Part shown: piece after piece, positions 23,143-31,564 of the stretch | How the letters are laid out: each line of letters starts with the position of its first letter | Numbering within the stretch: position 1 is the first letter of the stretch | From: Lactobacillus apis | GTDB taxonomy: Bacteria; Bacillota; Bacilli; Lactobacillales; Lactobacillaceae | Length of the DNA stretch: 33,264 nt | Reading direction: 5' to 3' | Assembly: GCF_002837055.1 (NCBI RefSeq) | Contig: NZ_PDKP01000009.1 | Span: 1 to 33,264 of the forward strand | The notes under the pieces: generated by a model | What the model was told of the DNA's origin: nothing | What the model saw: the letters and a program-made list of their open reading frames with translations, nothing else | The model's database searches: none | Program-made: the position numbers and the translations under genes

Positions 23143-23883
23143 ATGTTAGAGAAGCTTAAAAGAGAAGTTTATGAAGCAAATATGCAGTTACCCAAATTAA
23201 ATTTGGTCACTTTTACTTGGGGAAATGTCTCAGGAATAGATCGAGATAGTGGATTATTCGTTATTAAGCCATCTGGTGTCAGCTATGAAGAACTAAAGCC
23301 AGATGATCTTGTGGTAGTTGATTTAAATGGACAAGTTGTTGAAGGAGAAATGAATCCGTCTAGTGATACGCCAACACATACAATTCTTTATCGCGAATTT
23401 CCTAAGTGTGGCGGAATAGTTCACACTCATTCTCCTTGGGCTGTTTCTTTTGCTGCAGCACAGATGGATATTCCAGCAATGAATACGACTCATGCCGATA
23501 CTTTCTACACCGCAATTCCAGCAGCTGAGGCTCTAAGTAAGGAAGAAATAGAATCAGATTATGAAGGTAACACGGGACGAGCTATCGTACGCACTTTTAA
23601 AGATCGTGGACTCGACTATGAGGCAACACCTGGTTCACTTGTTAGCCAGCATGGTCCATTTTGCTGGGGTAAAACGCCTAAAGAGGCGGTTTATAACGCT
23701 AAGGTTTTAGAAGTAATAGCTGAAGAAGACTACCATACTTTACAATTAACAAGGAAGAATTCTGAATTACCGCAATTTTTACTTGATAAACACTACTATC
23801 GAAAACATGGTCAAACAGCTTACTACGGCCAAAATAATGCTAAGTCTAAGGAATATAGCAAAGCGAACCACAAGATTAGCTAG
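23143..23883 (+). CDS. araD: L-ribulose-5-phosphate 4-epimerase
   Basis: 246 residues of the class II aldolase/epimerase family, converting L-ribulose-5-phosphate to D-xylulose-5-phosphate for the phosphoketolase pathway. Residues corresponding to the E. coli AraD zinc site and catalytic set are all present: D75 (SSDTPTH), H94 and H96 (VHTHSPW), D119 (TTHADTFY), H170 (SQHGPFCWG) and Y228 (AYYGQ). The match at Y228 argues for an epimerase rather than a fuculose-phosphate aldolase. A short extra tail follows. GAGG lies before the ATG. A PTS operon starts 100 bases later, with no araA, araB or other kinase nearby. Confidence 0.92.
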   Translation: MLEKLKREVYEANMQLPKLNLVTFTWGNVSGIDRDSGLFVIKPSGVSYEELKPDDLVVVDLNGQVVEGEMNPSSDTPTHTILYREFPKCGGIVHTHSPWAVSFAAAQMDIPAMNTTHADTFYTAIPAAEALSKEEIESDYEGNTGRAIVRTFKDRGLDYEATPGSLVSQHGPFCWGKTPKEAVYNAKVLEVIAEEDYHTLQLTRKNSELPQFLLDKHYYRKHGQTAYYGQNNAKSKEYSKANHKIS

Positions 23884-23907
23884 TTCAGTACTTGCACTGG
23901 TATTTTG

Positions 23908-23921
23908 TGTTAGCGGTTACT
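23908..23921. promoter_or_regulatory. cre-like site before the PTS genes
   Basis: TGTTAGCGGTTACT fits TGWAANCGNTNWCA except at positions 4 and 14 and lies just before TATAGT (23924-23929). It suggests CcpA control of the PTS genes. Confidence 0.4.
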
Positions 23922-23983
23922 TATATAGTATTAACATAAATGCTTAAATGAAAAAGTAAACAAAAAGTAAAGGGGGTGGCTAG

Positions 23984-24439
23984 ATGAATTTATTAAGTCC
24001 TCAGTTGGTTTTTGCACAAGTTGATTTTAATAGTGCAGATGAAATTATTCATTTTTTAGCAGAACAGTTAAAAAAAGAAAACAAAGTCAAAGATACGTTT
24101 GAACAAGCAGTCAAAAGCCGCGAAGCAGTCCATCCTACTGGATTGCCTAGTGGTGAAATTGCGGTTGCGATACCACATACTGACGTTCAGTATGTAAACG
24201 CGCCTGCAATTACATTTGCGACCTTAAGTCATCCAATAATTTTTCATAATATGGCTGTTACAGAGCAAACTTTGAATGTACAGATTGTCGTAATGCTTGC
24301 TTTAAAGAATCCACACAGTCAGGTGGAGATGCTTCAGAAGCTAATGGCTTTATTTCAAGATCAGGAATTATTAAGCAAATTGATGCAAATATCAAGTGAT
24401 GAAGATCTTTATAAAGCTGTTTCTAAACATATACAATAA
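23984..24439 (+). CDS. PTS EIIA component, fructose/galactitol type
   Basis: 151 residues with the EIIA type-2 fold; the phosphorylated histidine is H65 in AIPHTDV. It passes phosphate from HPr to the EIIB encoded at 25879. AAAGGGGGTG precedes the ATG. The EIIC gene follows after 20 bases. Confidence 0.9.
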   Translation: MNLLSPQLVFAQVDFNSADEIIHFLAEQLKKENKVKDTFEQAVKSREAVHPTGLPSGEIAVAIPHTDVQYVNAPAITFATLSHPIIFHNMAVTEQTLNVQIVVMLALKNPHSQVEMLQKLMALFQDQELLSKLMQISSDEDLYKAVSKHIQ

Positions 24440-24459
24440 AAAAGTTTGGAGGAAAATTT

Positions 24460-25860
24460 ATGAAACCGGTAATTGATTTCATTATGTATATTGTTGGCTT
24501 AGGTCCAACTGTTTTAATTCCAATCATCATGTTGATTTTTGGATTGTGTGTTAGGGTTCCATTTACTAAAGCATTACGTGGCGGATTAATGGTAGGTATT
24601 GGCTTTATCGGTCTGAATGCTACAGTTTCGATTTTGACTGACGTAATGAATCCTGCAATTAAGAATATGATTCAGGTTATGCACTTGAACTTACAGGTAA
24701 TTGATGTTGGCTGGCCTTCAGCATCTGCTATTGCATATGGTACTGCCGTTGGAGTAAGTATGATTCCATTAGGAATTGCCATTAATATTTTGATGCTTAT
24801 TACCAGAACAACTTCAACTATTGATGTTGATATCTGGGACTTCTGGCACTTTGCTTTTAGTGGTTCACTTGTTTATGCTCTAACTAAAGACATCATTCTT
24901 AGTCTGTTTTTAGCTAGTGTAAACATGATTGTTATCATGGTAATTGCTGATAGAACAGCCCCACTTTCAGAGAAATACTTGGGTCTACCAGGAATCTCAA
25001 TCCCACACGGTTATGCAGGATCATTTGTTCCAATTGCAATCGTATTTAACTGGATTATTGATAAGATACCTGGAATTAACAAGATTCACATGGATGCAAA
25101 AGACTTTAACAAGAAATTTGGTTCTTGGGGTGAACCAACTCTACTAGGTTTTGCAATTGGTATTATTATCGGTATTTTAGCTTATGGCTTTATACCAGGG
25201 ATGACAATTGCCACAAAGCTTGGGAAAATAATGCTTATGGGTGTTACTTTATCTGCGGTAATGATTATTACGCCAAAGATGGCTGCATTACTTTTGCAAG
25301 GAGTAGTACCAGTCTCAGATGCCATTCAAACTTTTATCCAAAAGAAATTCGCTGGAAAAAGAAAAATTTATATTGGAATGGATACCGCAGTAGGTATTGG
25401 TAGTCCAGTAGTTTTAGCTTGTGCTACATTAATGATTCCAGTTGCTTTGCTTTTTGCATTTATTTTGCCAGGTAATCAATTTTTGCCAACAATTGGTTTG
25501 GTTGGATTCGTCTTCATGTTCCCACTAATCGTTTCGGTTACTCATGGTGACTTTTTCAGATCATTCATTATTGGTGCGATAAATGTTGTTATCGGTTTAT
25601 GGATTGGTACTAATTTAGCACCTTTAATTACTAAATGTGCTCGCGCAGCTCATTTTGCAATTCCAAAAGGCTCATCACTTATTTCAAGCATCGACTATGG
25701 CTCAAACCCATTCCCATGGTTAATTGTACAAATTGCACCATATAAGATTTTTGCTTATGCAATTGGTCTCATTTTAATTATTGGTTTATGTTGGTGGAAC
25801 AGAACAAAAATAGTTGCTTCAGAAAAGCAAGATAATGCTGCAACAGACAGTAAAGAATAG
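24460..25860 (+). CDS. gatC: PTS EIIC component, galactitol family
   Basis: 466 residues with about ten to twelve membrane helices of the EIIC-Gat type, including FTKALRGGLMVGIGFIGLNA near the N-terminus and PGINKIHMDAKDF followed by GEPTLLGFAIGI, all family hallmarks. It imports the sugar or polyol. Family members carry galactitol, pentitols and other polyols or ketoses, so substrate is not set by family; the araD neighbour points to a five-carbon compound. GGAGGAAAA precedes the ATG. Confidence 0.9.
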   Translation: MKPVIDFIMYIVGLGPTVLIPIIMLIFGLCVRVPFTKALRGGLMVGIGFIGLNATVSILTDVMNPAIKNMIQVMHLNLQVIDVGWPSASAIAYGTAVGVSMIPLGIAINILMLITRTTSTIDVDIWDFWHFAFSGSLVYALTKDIILSLFLASVNMIVIMVIADRTAPLSEKYLGLPGISIPHGYAGSFVPIAIVFNWIIDKIPGINKIHMDAKDFNKKFGSWGEPTLLGFAIGIIIGILAYGFIPGMTIATKLGKIMLMGVTLSAVMIITPKMAALLLQGVVPVSDAIQTFIQKKFAGKRKIYIGMDTAVGIGSPVVLACATLMIPVALLFAFILPGNQFLPTIGLVGFVFMFPLIVSVTHGDFFRSFIIGAINVVIGLWIGTNLAPLITKCARAAHFAIPKGSSLISSIDYGSNPFPWLIVQIAPYKIFAYAIGLILIIGLCWWNRTKIVASEKQDNAATDSKE

Positions 25861-25878
25861 AAATTAAGGAGAATAATC

Positions 25879-26169
25879 ATGAAAAAAATTTTAGTCGCAT
25901 GTGGTGCAGGTGTTGTTACCAGCACATCAGCTATGAACAAATTACAAGAAGAATTAGCTAAACGTGGAATTTCTGAAGATAAGTATACTCTGGGCCAATC
26001 ATCAGTTGCCCAAGTAGAATCTTTGGCTCCAGAGTACGATTTAGTTATCACAACAACTCAATATGATAATGATGCTATCAAGGTACCTGTTATTAATGGT
26101 TTGCCACTTTTGACAAATATTGGAATTGATAGCGTAATTGATGAAGTAATTGATAAATTAGATCTTTAG
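25879..26169 (+). CDS. gatB: PTS EIIB component, galactitol family
   Basis: 96 residues with the phosphocysteine C8 in VACGAGVVTSTSA, typical of galactitol-type EIIB. It lies 18 bases after the EIIC gene with AAGGAGAA before its ATG. It completes a three-protein PTS with the EIIA and EIIC upstream. Confidence 0.92.
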   Translation: MKKILVACGAGVVTSTSAMNKLQEELAKRGISEDKYTLGQSSVAQVESLAPEYDLVITTTQYDNDAIKVPVINGLPLLTNIGIDSVIDEVIDKLDL

Positions 26170-26206
26170 TTTGAAACTATGTACTAAATAAAAAGGGTGA
26201 TTAAGC

Positions 26207-28306
26207 GTGGTAGCATTTAACTCTACAGAGGTAATCAAAGCCCAAAATTTGCTTAATTATTTGACAAAAGCATCTGGTTTTGTGAGCTTAAAGGAAATAC
26301 TCGAAACTTTTAATATTTCTCGTCGAACTGCATTTAATTGGCTAAATTCAACGAATAAAATATTACGCGAAAACAATTTAGATGAGATTGTCAATATCCC
26401 TAACTATGGGTACAAAATTACTGATCGAACAAAAAGAGAATTGAATTCTAATCATGAGATTATAAAGTCAGTCAACCAATCAAGTATGAGCTCAACTGAC
26501 CGGAGAACAACGATCATCTTGCTTTTGATGAGTGAAAGCAAGGACGTTTCAATTAATAAATTGTCTACTAGATTTAAATGCTCACGAAATACTATTATTA
26601 AAGATTTTAAAGCCATTAATGATCTTTTCCCTAATTTGAAAATAGTGAGTTCTAGGTTGGGGCATAAAATTGCAAGCGATGAAGCCTCAATCCGAATAAC
26701 AATGTACGAGCTTTTACTACATCAAAATAAGGTTGCACATACATTTATTAAAAATTTAGATTATTCAATGACCGAAACTCAGCAAGCAGTAGTCAATATT
26801 CAGAGAAAGCTCCATATAAGCTTTTCAGGAAATTCCATTCAACAGTTAACGTATTTATTGGTTTTTACGCAGTGGCGGATAGCAAATAAAAAGTTAATTA
26901 ATGACAGTTCAAATTTACAATGGATTGCTGATAATACTGATAATGTTTTAGCAACGTGTGAAGAGTTACTTAACTTTTTGACGAAGCAGAAAATAGAAGC
27001 TGCTGAGGTGGTTTTTATTAGTAAAATAGTTCTCTGTTCTCAAGCAACCGAAGTTGATTGTGTTAATAAAAATTTGTATAGAGACTTAGATAATATTGCT
27101 CAAGAAATAATTTTTCGCTATGAGCAGCTAACTGAACAACAAATTTCCTATAATTTGTTTACTAAAGTTCTACGTAATCATTTATATGCTACTTTTTTCC
27201 GTGTCAAATTCGATATTCCATATACGTCTAGTGAGGTAGACGAAATTAAAAAGCAGTATCCTGAGCTAATCAAATTTACAGCTATTGCTTGTGCTCCCCT
27301 CGAGCAATATTTGAATAAAAAATTACCAGACTCAGAAATTGCATTAATTTGTCTTTATTTTGGATCAGTAAATGCAAAAGGTTACCAAGACTTTTCGAAT
27401 GTTGATAAGTTGAAAAGAGCATCACTTGCTGAAGTTTTAGTAGTGTGTTCAAGTGGAATTGGGACTTCGGCCATGCTATACCAGAAACTTAGCAAAATGT
27501 ATCCATTAATTAAGTTTTCTTTACCGCTTGAAATAAAAGATCTGTGTGAAATATTTAAGCATAACTATCAAGCTAGATTAATTATTAGTACCGCAATTTT
27601 GCCCAGCTCAAAATATCCGATTCCTGTGGTCAACGTTAAAGCAGTACTAACTAAAAGTGATCAGAATCTTGTTGAAAAGTACTTGCAAAAAGAGATGCCA
27701 AATAAAATTGGGCACAATACAAGTGCTGTTAACAATTTAGTGTCAATTATAAATGAATATGCAGATGTTAAAGACGAAAAAGGGCTAAGACTAAGTTTAG
27801 ATCGTTTTATATCACCTGAAGCGAAACAAGGCGATAAGCGCGACTTACCCTCCTTAATGAGTTTGTTACCAGAAAGACGCATTAAACTCATTCACAATGA
27901 TGGTAGTTTGAATTGGAAAGACGTTCTACAAACGGGATGCAAGCTGCTAGAAAAAGATCAGGTGATTGATAATCATTATTTTGAAAAAATAGTTAAACTA
28001 ATCGATCAATATGGCCCGTATATGCTGATTTCCGAAAATATTTTTTTAGCCCACGCGGCTCCAAGTGAAAGCAATAAAAATATAGGGCTATCTTTAATAG
28101 CTTTAGATCAAGAAATAGAAATTGCTTCACGTAATCAACATGTACTCGTGACTTGTATATTTGTGCTATCACCTGGCCTTAAAAGAGAACATGAAAAAGC
28201 TCTAGAACAGCTTATCGATATCGTTAGAAATAAAAATAATGTTTCATGTCTAGTTAATGCTAAATCGTCTAAAGAGATACGAAGATTTTTACTTTCTTTT
28301 TGTTAA
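26207..28306 (+). CDS. PRD-domain transcriptional activator with EIIB- and EIIA-like domains
   Basis: 699 residues from GTG with AAAAGGGTG upstream. Order: winged helix (about 10-70), second HTH (about 95-150), two PRD domains (about 180-290 and 300-395; a PRD His is in LRNHLYATFFR), an EIIB-like domain (about 408-495; Cys in VVCSSGIGTSAM) and an EIIA-like domain (about 555-699; His in LAHAAPSESN). This is the MtlR/ManR/LicR class, activated by HPr at a PRD and repressed by its cognate PTS. It lies last in the araD-PTS operon and so most likely controls it. Confidence 0.92.
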   Translation: MVAFNSTEVIKAQNLLNYLTKASGFVSLKEILETFNISRRTAFNWLNSTNKILRENNLDEIVNIPNYGYKITDRTKRELNSNHEIIKSVNQSSMSSTDRRTTIILLLMSESKDVSINKLSTRFKCSRNTIIKDFKAINDLFPNLKIVSSRLGHKIASDEASIRITMYELLLHQNKVAHTFIKNLDYSMTETQQAVVNIQRKLHISFSGNSIQQLTYLLVFTQWRIANKKLINDSSNLQWIADNTDNVLATCEELLNFLTKQKIEAAEVVFISKIVLCSQATEVDCVNKNLYRDLDNIAQEIIFRYEQLTEQQISYNLFTKVLRNHLYATFFRVKFDIPYTSSEVDEIKKQYPELIKFTAIACAPLEQYLNKKLPDSEIALICLYFGSVNAKGYQDFSNVDKLKRASLAEVLVVCSSGIGTSAMLYQKLSKMYPLIKFSLPLEIKDLCEIFKHNYQARLIISTAILPSSKYPIPVVNVKAVLTKSDQNLVEKYLQKEMPNKIGHNTSAVNNLVSIINEYADVKDEKGLRLSLDRFISPEAKQGDKRDLPSLMSLLPERRIKLIHNDGSLNWKDVLQTGCKLLEKDQVIDNHYFEKIVKLIDQYGPYMLISENIFLAHAAPSESNKNIGLSLIALDQEIEIASRNQHVLVTCIFVLSPGLKREHEKALEQLIDIVRNKNNVSCLVNAKSSKEIRRFLLSFC

Positions 28307-28374
28307 GCTATCTATAAGCATAATTAAAAGCTTGGTGCTTCAAGTGTGAATCAATTTTTTGCAATATATAAGTT

Positions 28375-28403
28375 AGGCTACTTCGTCAGTAGCCTTAGTT
28401 TTT
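28375..28403 (+). terminator. Terminator of the PTS operon
   Basis: AGGCTAC / GTAGCCT, 7 bp, with loop TTCGTCA, followed by TAGTTTTT. Confidence 0.7.
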
Positions 28404-28406
28404 AAC

Positions 28407-28469
28407 TCTGGTTATTTAACCAAGAGCATAGGCAAGTAAGAACTAGTAGCGCTATTTTAAACGTTTAAA
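28407..28469. promoter_or_regulatory. Two inverted repeats before the MFS exporter gene
   Basis: CTCTGGTTA / TAACCAAGAG (about 28407-28426, one unpaired base) and a perfect 14-bp palindrome TTTAAACGTTTAAA (28456-28469). Both lie upstream of the exporter and could be operators for a drug-sensing repressor, though none is encoded next to it. Confidence 0.4.
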
Positions 28470-28580
28470 CAAAAAAGTAAAATTAACTTATTTTTCTACT
28501 TGGCACAAAAGAAAATAAGAGTATAATTTAACTCATTAAGGTACCTAACTAAATTTCAAAAATTGAGAGGATCTGTAAAA

Positions 28581-30026
28581 ATGACACAAGCTTTGAGTTA
28601 TCAGACTGACGAAAAAGTGCAAAAAAATAGATGGTGGATCTTAGTGGCAGTCGGTTTGTTTACCTTCATGTCAACTCTAGATGGAACGATTGTTAATATC
28701 GCTTTACCAGTTATTAGTAAAAATTTGAACATTTCGATGAGTCAGTCCGAATGGGTTGTTTCATTATATTTAATTGTTGTTTGTAGTTTTATTCTATTCT
28801 TCGGTAAATTGAGTGATCTTCACGGAAAAATTAAAATCTTCCGTCTAGGTGCCATCTTCTTTATTGCTGGTTCACTTTTATCAGGATTTAGAGTCAATTT
28901 GGTATTTTTATTAGTTTCACGTGCGATTCAGGCTTTTGGTGCCGCAATGACAATGGCAACCAATAATGGAATTATCACTGAAATTTTTCCATCAACTGAA
29001 CGCGGGAAAGCTTTAGGAACAATTGGTTCATTTGTTGCCTTAGGCTCAATTGCTGGTCCTGGTTTGGGTGGCTTGATTTTGAGTCGCCTGTCATGGTCAT
29101 ACATTTTCTGGTTGAATGTTCCTGTTGGCATTATTGCTGCAATTATTGGCGCAATTTTCCTGCCAAAAGATATTACTTTTACCAATGCAGCATTGGACAA
29201 GAATGGCTCATTTGGCTTTGCATTAGGGATGATTACTTTATTCGGTGGTGTCTTCTTAGGCCAACAATTAGGTTTTACTTCTGTACCAGTTCTAGCAATG
29301 TTAATAATTGGGCTAATTAGTTTCATTTGGTTTGTCTATACTGAAAATCATACAACCAATCCATTATTACAATTCAATTTGTTCAAGAATCCAGACTTTT
29401 CAGTTAGTTTGTTGTGTGCATTGTTAATTTTTATTACAAACTTTTTCTTTAATGTGGTAACGCCATTCTATTTAGAAAATGCGTTACACTTGGCACCAAG
29501 TCAAGCTGGTATTATCTTAATGATTTTACCTGTAGTTCAATTATTTGCTGCTCCAGTTGCGGGTACACTTTCAGATAAAATTGGACCAAAATTGATTACT
29601 TTTATTGGACTAGTATTACTATTAGTTAGTCAAATTGGTTACTCACTATGCAATCTGCACTCATCAATCTGGCTATTTATTATCAGTATTGCAATTATGG
29701 GACTGGGTAGTGGTATTTTCAGTTCACCAAATAACTCTTTAGTAATGAGCTCAGTAGAACAGAAGGATCTTGGTGTTGCCGGAAGTATTAACTCGCTTTC
29801 ACGTAACCTCGGAATGGTAATTGGTATTTCAAGTGCAACGACAATCTTGTTTGCGGCAATGAGCCATGCAAAGGGAGCACGTGTGACCGAATACCTACCT
29901 AAGCAACCAGAAATTTTTATTTATGGTATGCATGTTGTATTTATTATTTCAATGATCATCTGTTTAATAACTGTTGTTCTAAGTGGCTGGCGTCTATTTA
30001 AAAAAGACGAAAAAACGGCTAAATAG
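28581..30026 (+). CDS. MFS multidrug exporter, DHA2 (EmrB/QacA) family, 14 helices
   Basis: 481 residues from ATG 28581; a TTG 18 bases earlier overlaps the GAGAGGA ribosome binding site, so it is not the start. DHA2 motifs are clear: LDGTIVNIALP in helix 1, GKLSDLHGKIKIF between helices 2 and 3, and the antiporter motif GSIAGPGLGG in helix 5. It probably expels drugs, dyes or bile-like compounds in exchange for protons. It forms a single unit with its own terminator. Specific substrate unknown. Confidence 0.92.
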   Translation: MTQALSYQTDEKVQKNRWWILVAVGLFTFMSTLDGTIVNIALPVISKNLNISMSQSEWVVSLYLIVVCSFILFFGKLSDLHGKIKIFRLGAIFFIAGSLLSGFRVNLVFLLVSRAIQAFGAAMTMATNNGIITEIFPSTERGKALGTIGSFVALGSIAGPGLGGLILSRLSWSYIFWLNVPVGIIAAIIGAIFLPKDITFTNAALDKNGSFGFALGMITLFGGVFLGQQLGFTSVPVLAMLIIGLISFIWFVYTENHTTNPLLQFNLFKNPDFSVSLLCALLIFITNFFFNVVTPFYLENALHLAPSQAGIILMILPVVQLFAAPVAGTLSDKIGPKLITFIGLVLLLVSQIGYSLCNLHSSIWLFIISIAIMGLGSGIFSSPNNSLVMSSVEQKDLGVAGSINSLSRNLGMVIGISSATTILFAAMSHAKGARVTEYLPKQPEIFIYGMHVVFIISMIICLITVVLSGWRLFKKDEKTAK

Positions 30027-30046
30027 TCTATTATTAAAATAAAACT

Positions 30047-30082
30047 AAAAAACGTTATTGCATTATTAGCAATAACGTTTTT
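30047..30082 (+). terminator. Terminator of the MFS gene
   Basis: A perfect 15-bp stem AAAAAACGTTATTGC / GCAATAACGTTTTTC-type arms, with loop ATTATTA. Confidence 0.9.
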
Positions 30083-30272
30083 CTTTGTACATTAAGCAAA
30101 AAAAACTGTGAAAGCTTTATTTATCAACATTCTAATTGAGAAAAATAGCCAATACAAAACAAAGGAGTAAATAAAAATTTCATAATTTTTTCTTATTTCG
30201 CTGTTTTTGGGTATATGATGGTATTAAAGGAAAAGCTATGAACTATAACTAAACGATAGGGAGGTTGGGTAA

Positions 30273-30560
30273 ATGGATCATCGAATTGTTACGTATCCAG
30301 CAATTTTTAAGCCACTAGAAAATGATGTATATGTGATTCACTTTCCAGATATCAAAGGTGGTATCACAGAAGGTGAAGGTCTTCGAGAAGCGATGAAGAT
30401 GGCTGCTGATACTTTGGCAAGCAGACTGTACAATAAAGCGGATTTGCCGAAATGCAGTAAAGCAAGTGAAATAGAGCTTCCTGATGATGGATCCTTTGTT
30501 GCACCAGTTTCCGCAGATTTGACAGAGGCATCCCATGATCGGATGAATTACGAGATATAA
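30273..30560 (+). CDS. Orphan HicB-like protein
   Basis: 95 residues with GGGAGG eight bases before the ATG. The first 50 residues match the HicB fold (YPAIFKPLENDVYVIHFPDI, ITEGEGLREAMKMAADTLAS), a degenerate RNase-H-like domain that in HicAB systems covers the HicA RNA-cutting toxin. There is no HicA frame on either side and no DNA-binding domain at the C-terminus. Orphan HicB proteins are frequent in lactobacilli and their role is unknown. It has its own terminator. Confidence 0.85.
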   Translation: MDHRIVTYPAIFKPLENDVYVIHFPDIKGGITEGEGLREAMKMAADTLASRLYNKADLPKCSKASEIELPDDGSFVAPVSADLTEASHDRMNYEI

Positions 30561-30561
30561 C

Positions 30562-30596
30562 AAAAAAGCACCCCAGTTGCTTGAGGTGCTCTTTCT
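30562..30596 (+). terminator. Terminator of the hicB-like gene
   Basis: GCACC / GGTGC with inner pairs and flanking A and T runs, right after the stop codon. Confidence 0.75.
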
Positions 30597-30680
30597 TATT
30601 AACTTGTTCCAAAAACTAATTATATTCTCGGGAACAATAGTATTATAGTATATTATAACGAGATTTGCTAATAATTTAGG

Positions 30681-30702
30681 CTGATTTTTTTAAAAAAATC
30701 AG
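30681..30702. repeat. Perfect 22-base palindrome
   Basis: CTGATTTTTTT and AAAAAAATCAG meet without a loop. It lies just before the spare terminator. Confidence 0.7.
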
Positions 30703-30707
30703 TTGAT

Positions 30708-30751
30708 AAAGGTGGTTGAGCGCTTGCAGTAAAAGCTTAACCGACCTTTTT
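30708..30751 (+). terminator. Strong terminator not preceded by a gene
   Basis: AAAGGTGGTTGAGC pairs with GCTTAACC-G-ACCTTT with one bulge and ends in a T-run. The previous gene already has a terminator at 30562-30596. Confidence 0.8.
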
Positions 30752-30897
30752 AATATAACTGATATTAGTTTTGTAGTATAATCCTTGCACATTGAATTTC
30801 TCAGTTAAACTTAGCTAAAAGCGGGATTCTAAGCTCGAATTGACATTAGTGTTAGTTACATGCTATTTTCTATAAGGGAGAAAGTTTGGAGTAAGCT

Positions 30898-31464
30898 ATG
30901 CAAACAATAGAAAGTTCTATTTTGCGTGCTGCTGTCGATGAAAAGGATGCAAAGTTAGTTAATTTTGTATCTCAACATGATCAAATTGATTATTTCAAAG
31001 ATGGCGACATGCAAAAGAAATTAGGAGTTACCTTTTTAGGGGACGGCCAGGGTGAAAATTGGGCGAAGCTCTTGCCTTGGACAGTTGTAGATAAAGGAGA
31101 CTCGCGGGTCAGTTTGGCCTTAATTGATGATAGTGAAAGCTATAAAAAGTTTCCGTATCATTTTGAAGTGATCTTAACCTATATTCTGGAAGGTAACCGG
31201 ATCGACATTAAGTATTATCTCAAAAATAATTCACATAAAGAAATGCCTTTCACAGTGATGTTCACATTGCCGATTATTGAGGGCTGGGTTAAAAATAGAA
31301 ATGTGAATGAGATTGAGTTAAGTAATGATGAAGTTAAATTAAAACTTGCCTCATCAAGTTTTGACTTAGATGTTAAAGACCAGCAAGTTGTTGCTTTACT
31401 TGATAAAGCGACACTTGAAGGTGATAGTGATGAGGAATTCACGCTAACTTTGACATTAAGCTAG
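30898..31464 (+). CDS. Short aldose-1-epimerase-like (mutarotase-fold) protein
   Basis: 188 residues with GGAG six bases before the ATG. The sequence follows the galactose mutarotase fold from its early strands (ILRAAVDEKDAKLVNF) through the middle (YHFEVILTYILEGNRIDIKYYLKNNSHKEMPFTV) but is about 100 residues shorter than usual, and I do not see the normal active-site His segments. It may be a non-catalytic sugar-binding relative. It is a single gene with its own promoter and terminator. Similar short forms exist in other lactobacilli as far as I recall. Confidence 0.65.
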   Translation: MQTIESSILRAAVDEKDAKLVNFVSQHDQIDYFKDGDMQKKLGVTFLGDGQGENWAKLLPWTVVDKGDSRVSLALIDDSESYKKFPYHFEVILTYILEGNRIDIKYYLKNNSHKEMPFTVMFTLPIIEGWVKNRNVNEIELSNDEVKLKLASSSFDLDVKDQQVVALLDKATLEGDSDEEFTLTLTLS

Positions 31465-31492
31465 ATAATTAATGATTTTAATAAGATAATAT

Positions 31493-31520
31493 AGACAAAC
31501 CGCAGATGGTTTGTTTTTTT
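31493..31520 (+). terminator. Terminator of the mutarotase-like gene
   Basis: ACAAACC / GGTTTGT with loop GCAGAT, then TTTTTT. The next promoter begins directly at its end. Confidence 0.88.
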
Positions 31521-31528
31521 GTTATAAT
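31520..31528 (+). promoter_or_regulatory. Extended -10 promoter of the second LCP operon
   Basis: TGT-TATAAT is a perfect extended -10 element without an evident -35; predicted start near 31535, 30 bases before the gene. Confidence 0.5.
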
Positions 31529-31564
31529 GTATTCATTGTATTTAAATTAGGTAAGTAAGAGAAT

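Larger units (their letters stand above)
30597..30897 (+). other. Gene-free stretch with palindromes, a spare terminator and a promoter
   Basis: No supported gene. It holds TTGTTCC/GGAACAA (30604-30637), a perfect 22-base palindrome (30681-30702), a strong terminator (30708-30751), TATAAT at 30777-30782, and a likely promoter of the mutarotase-like gene, TTGACA (30840-30845) with TATTTT (30864-30869) at 18 bases. Confidence 0.5.

Noticed and set aside
30100-30272. Search for a HicA toxin before the hicB-like gene
   Set aside because: Only frames of a few codons exist (for example MNYN at 30238); none has HicA features.
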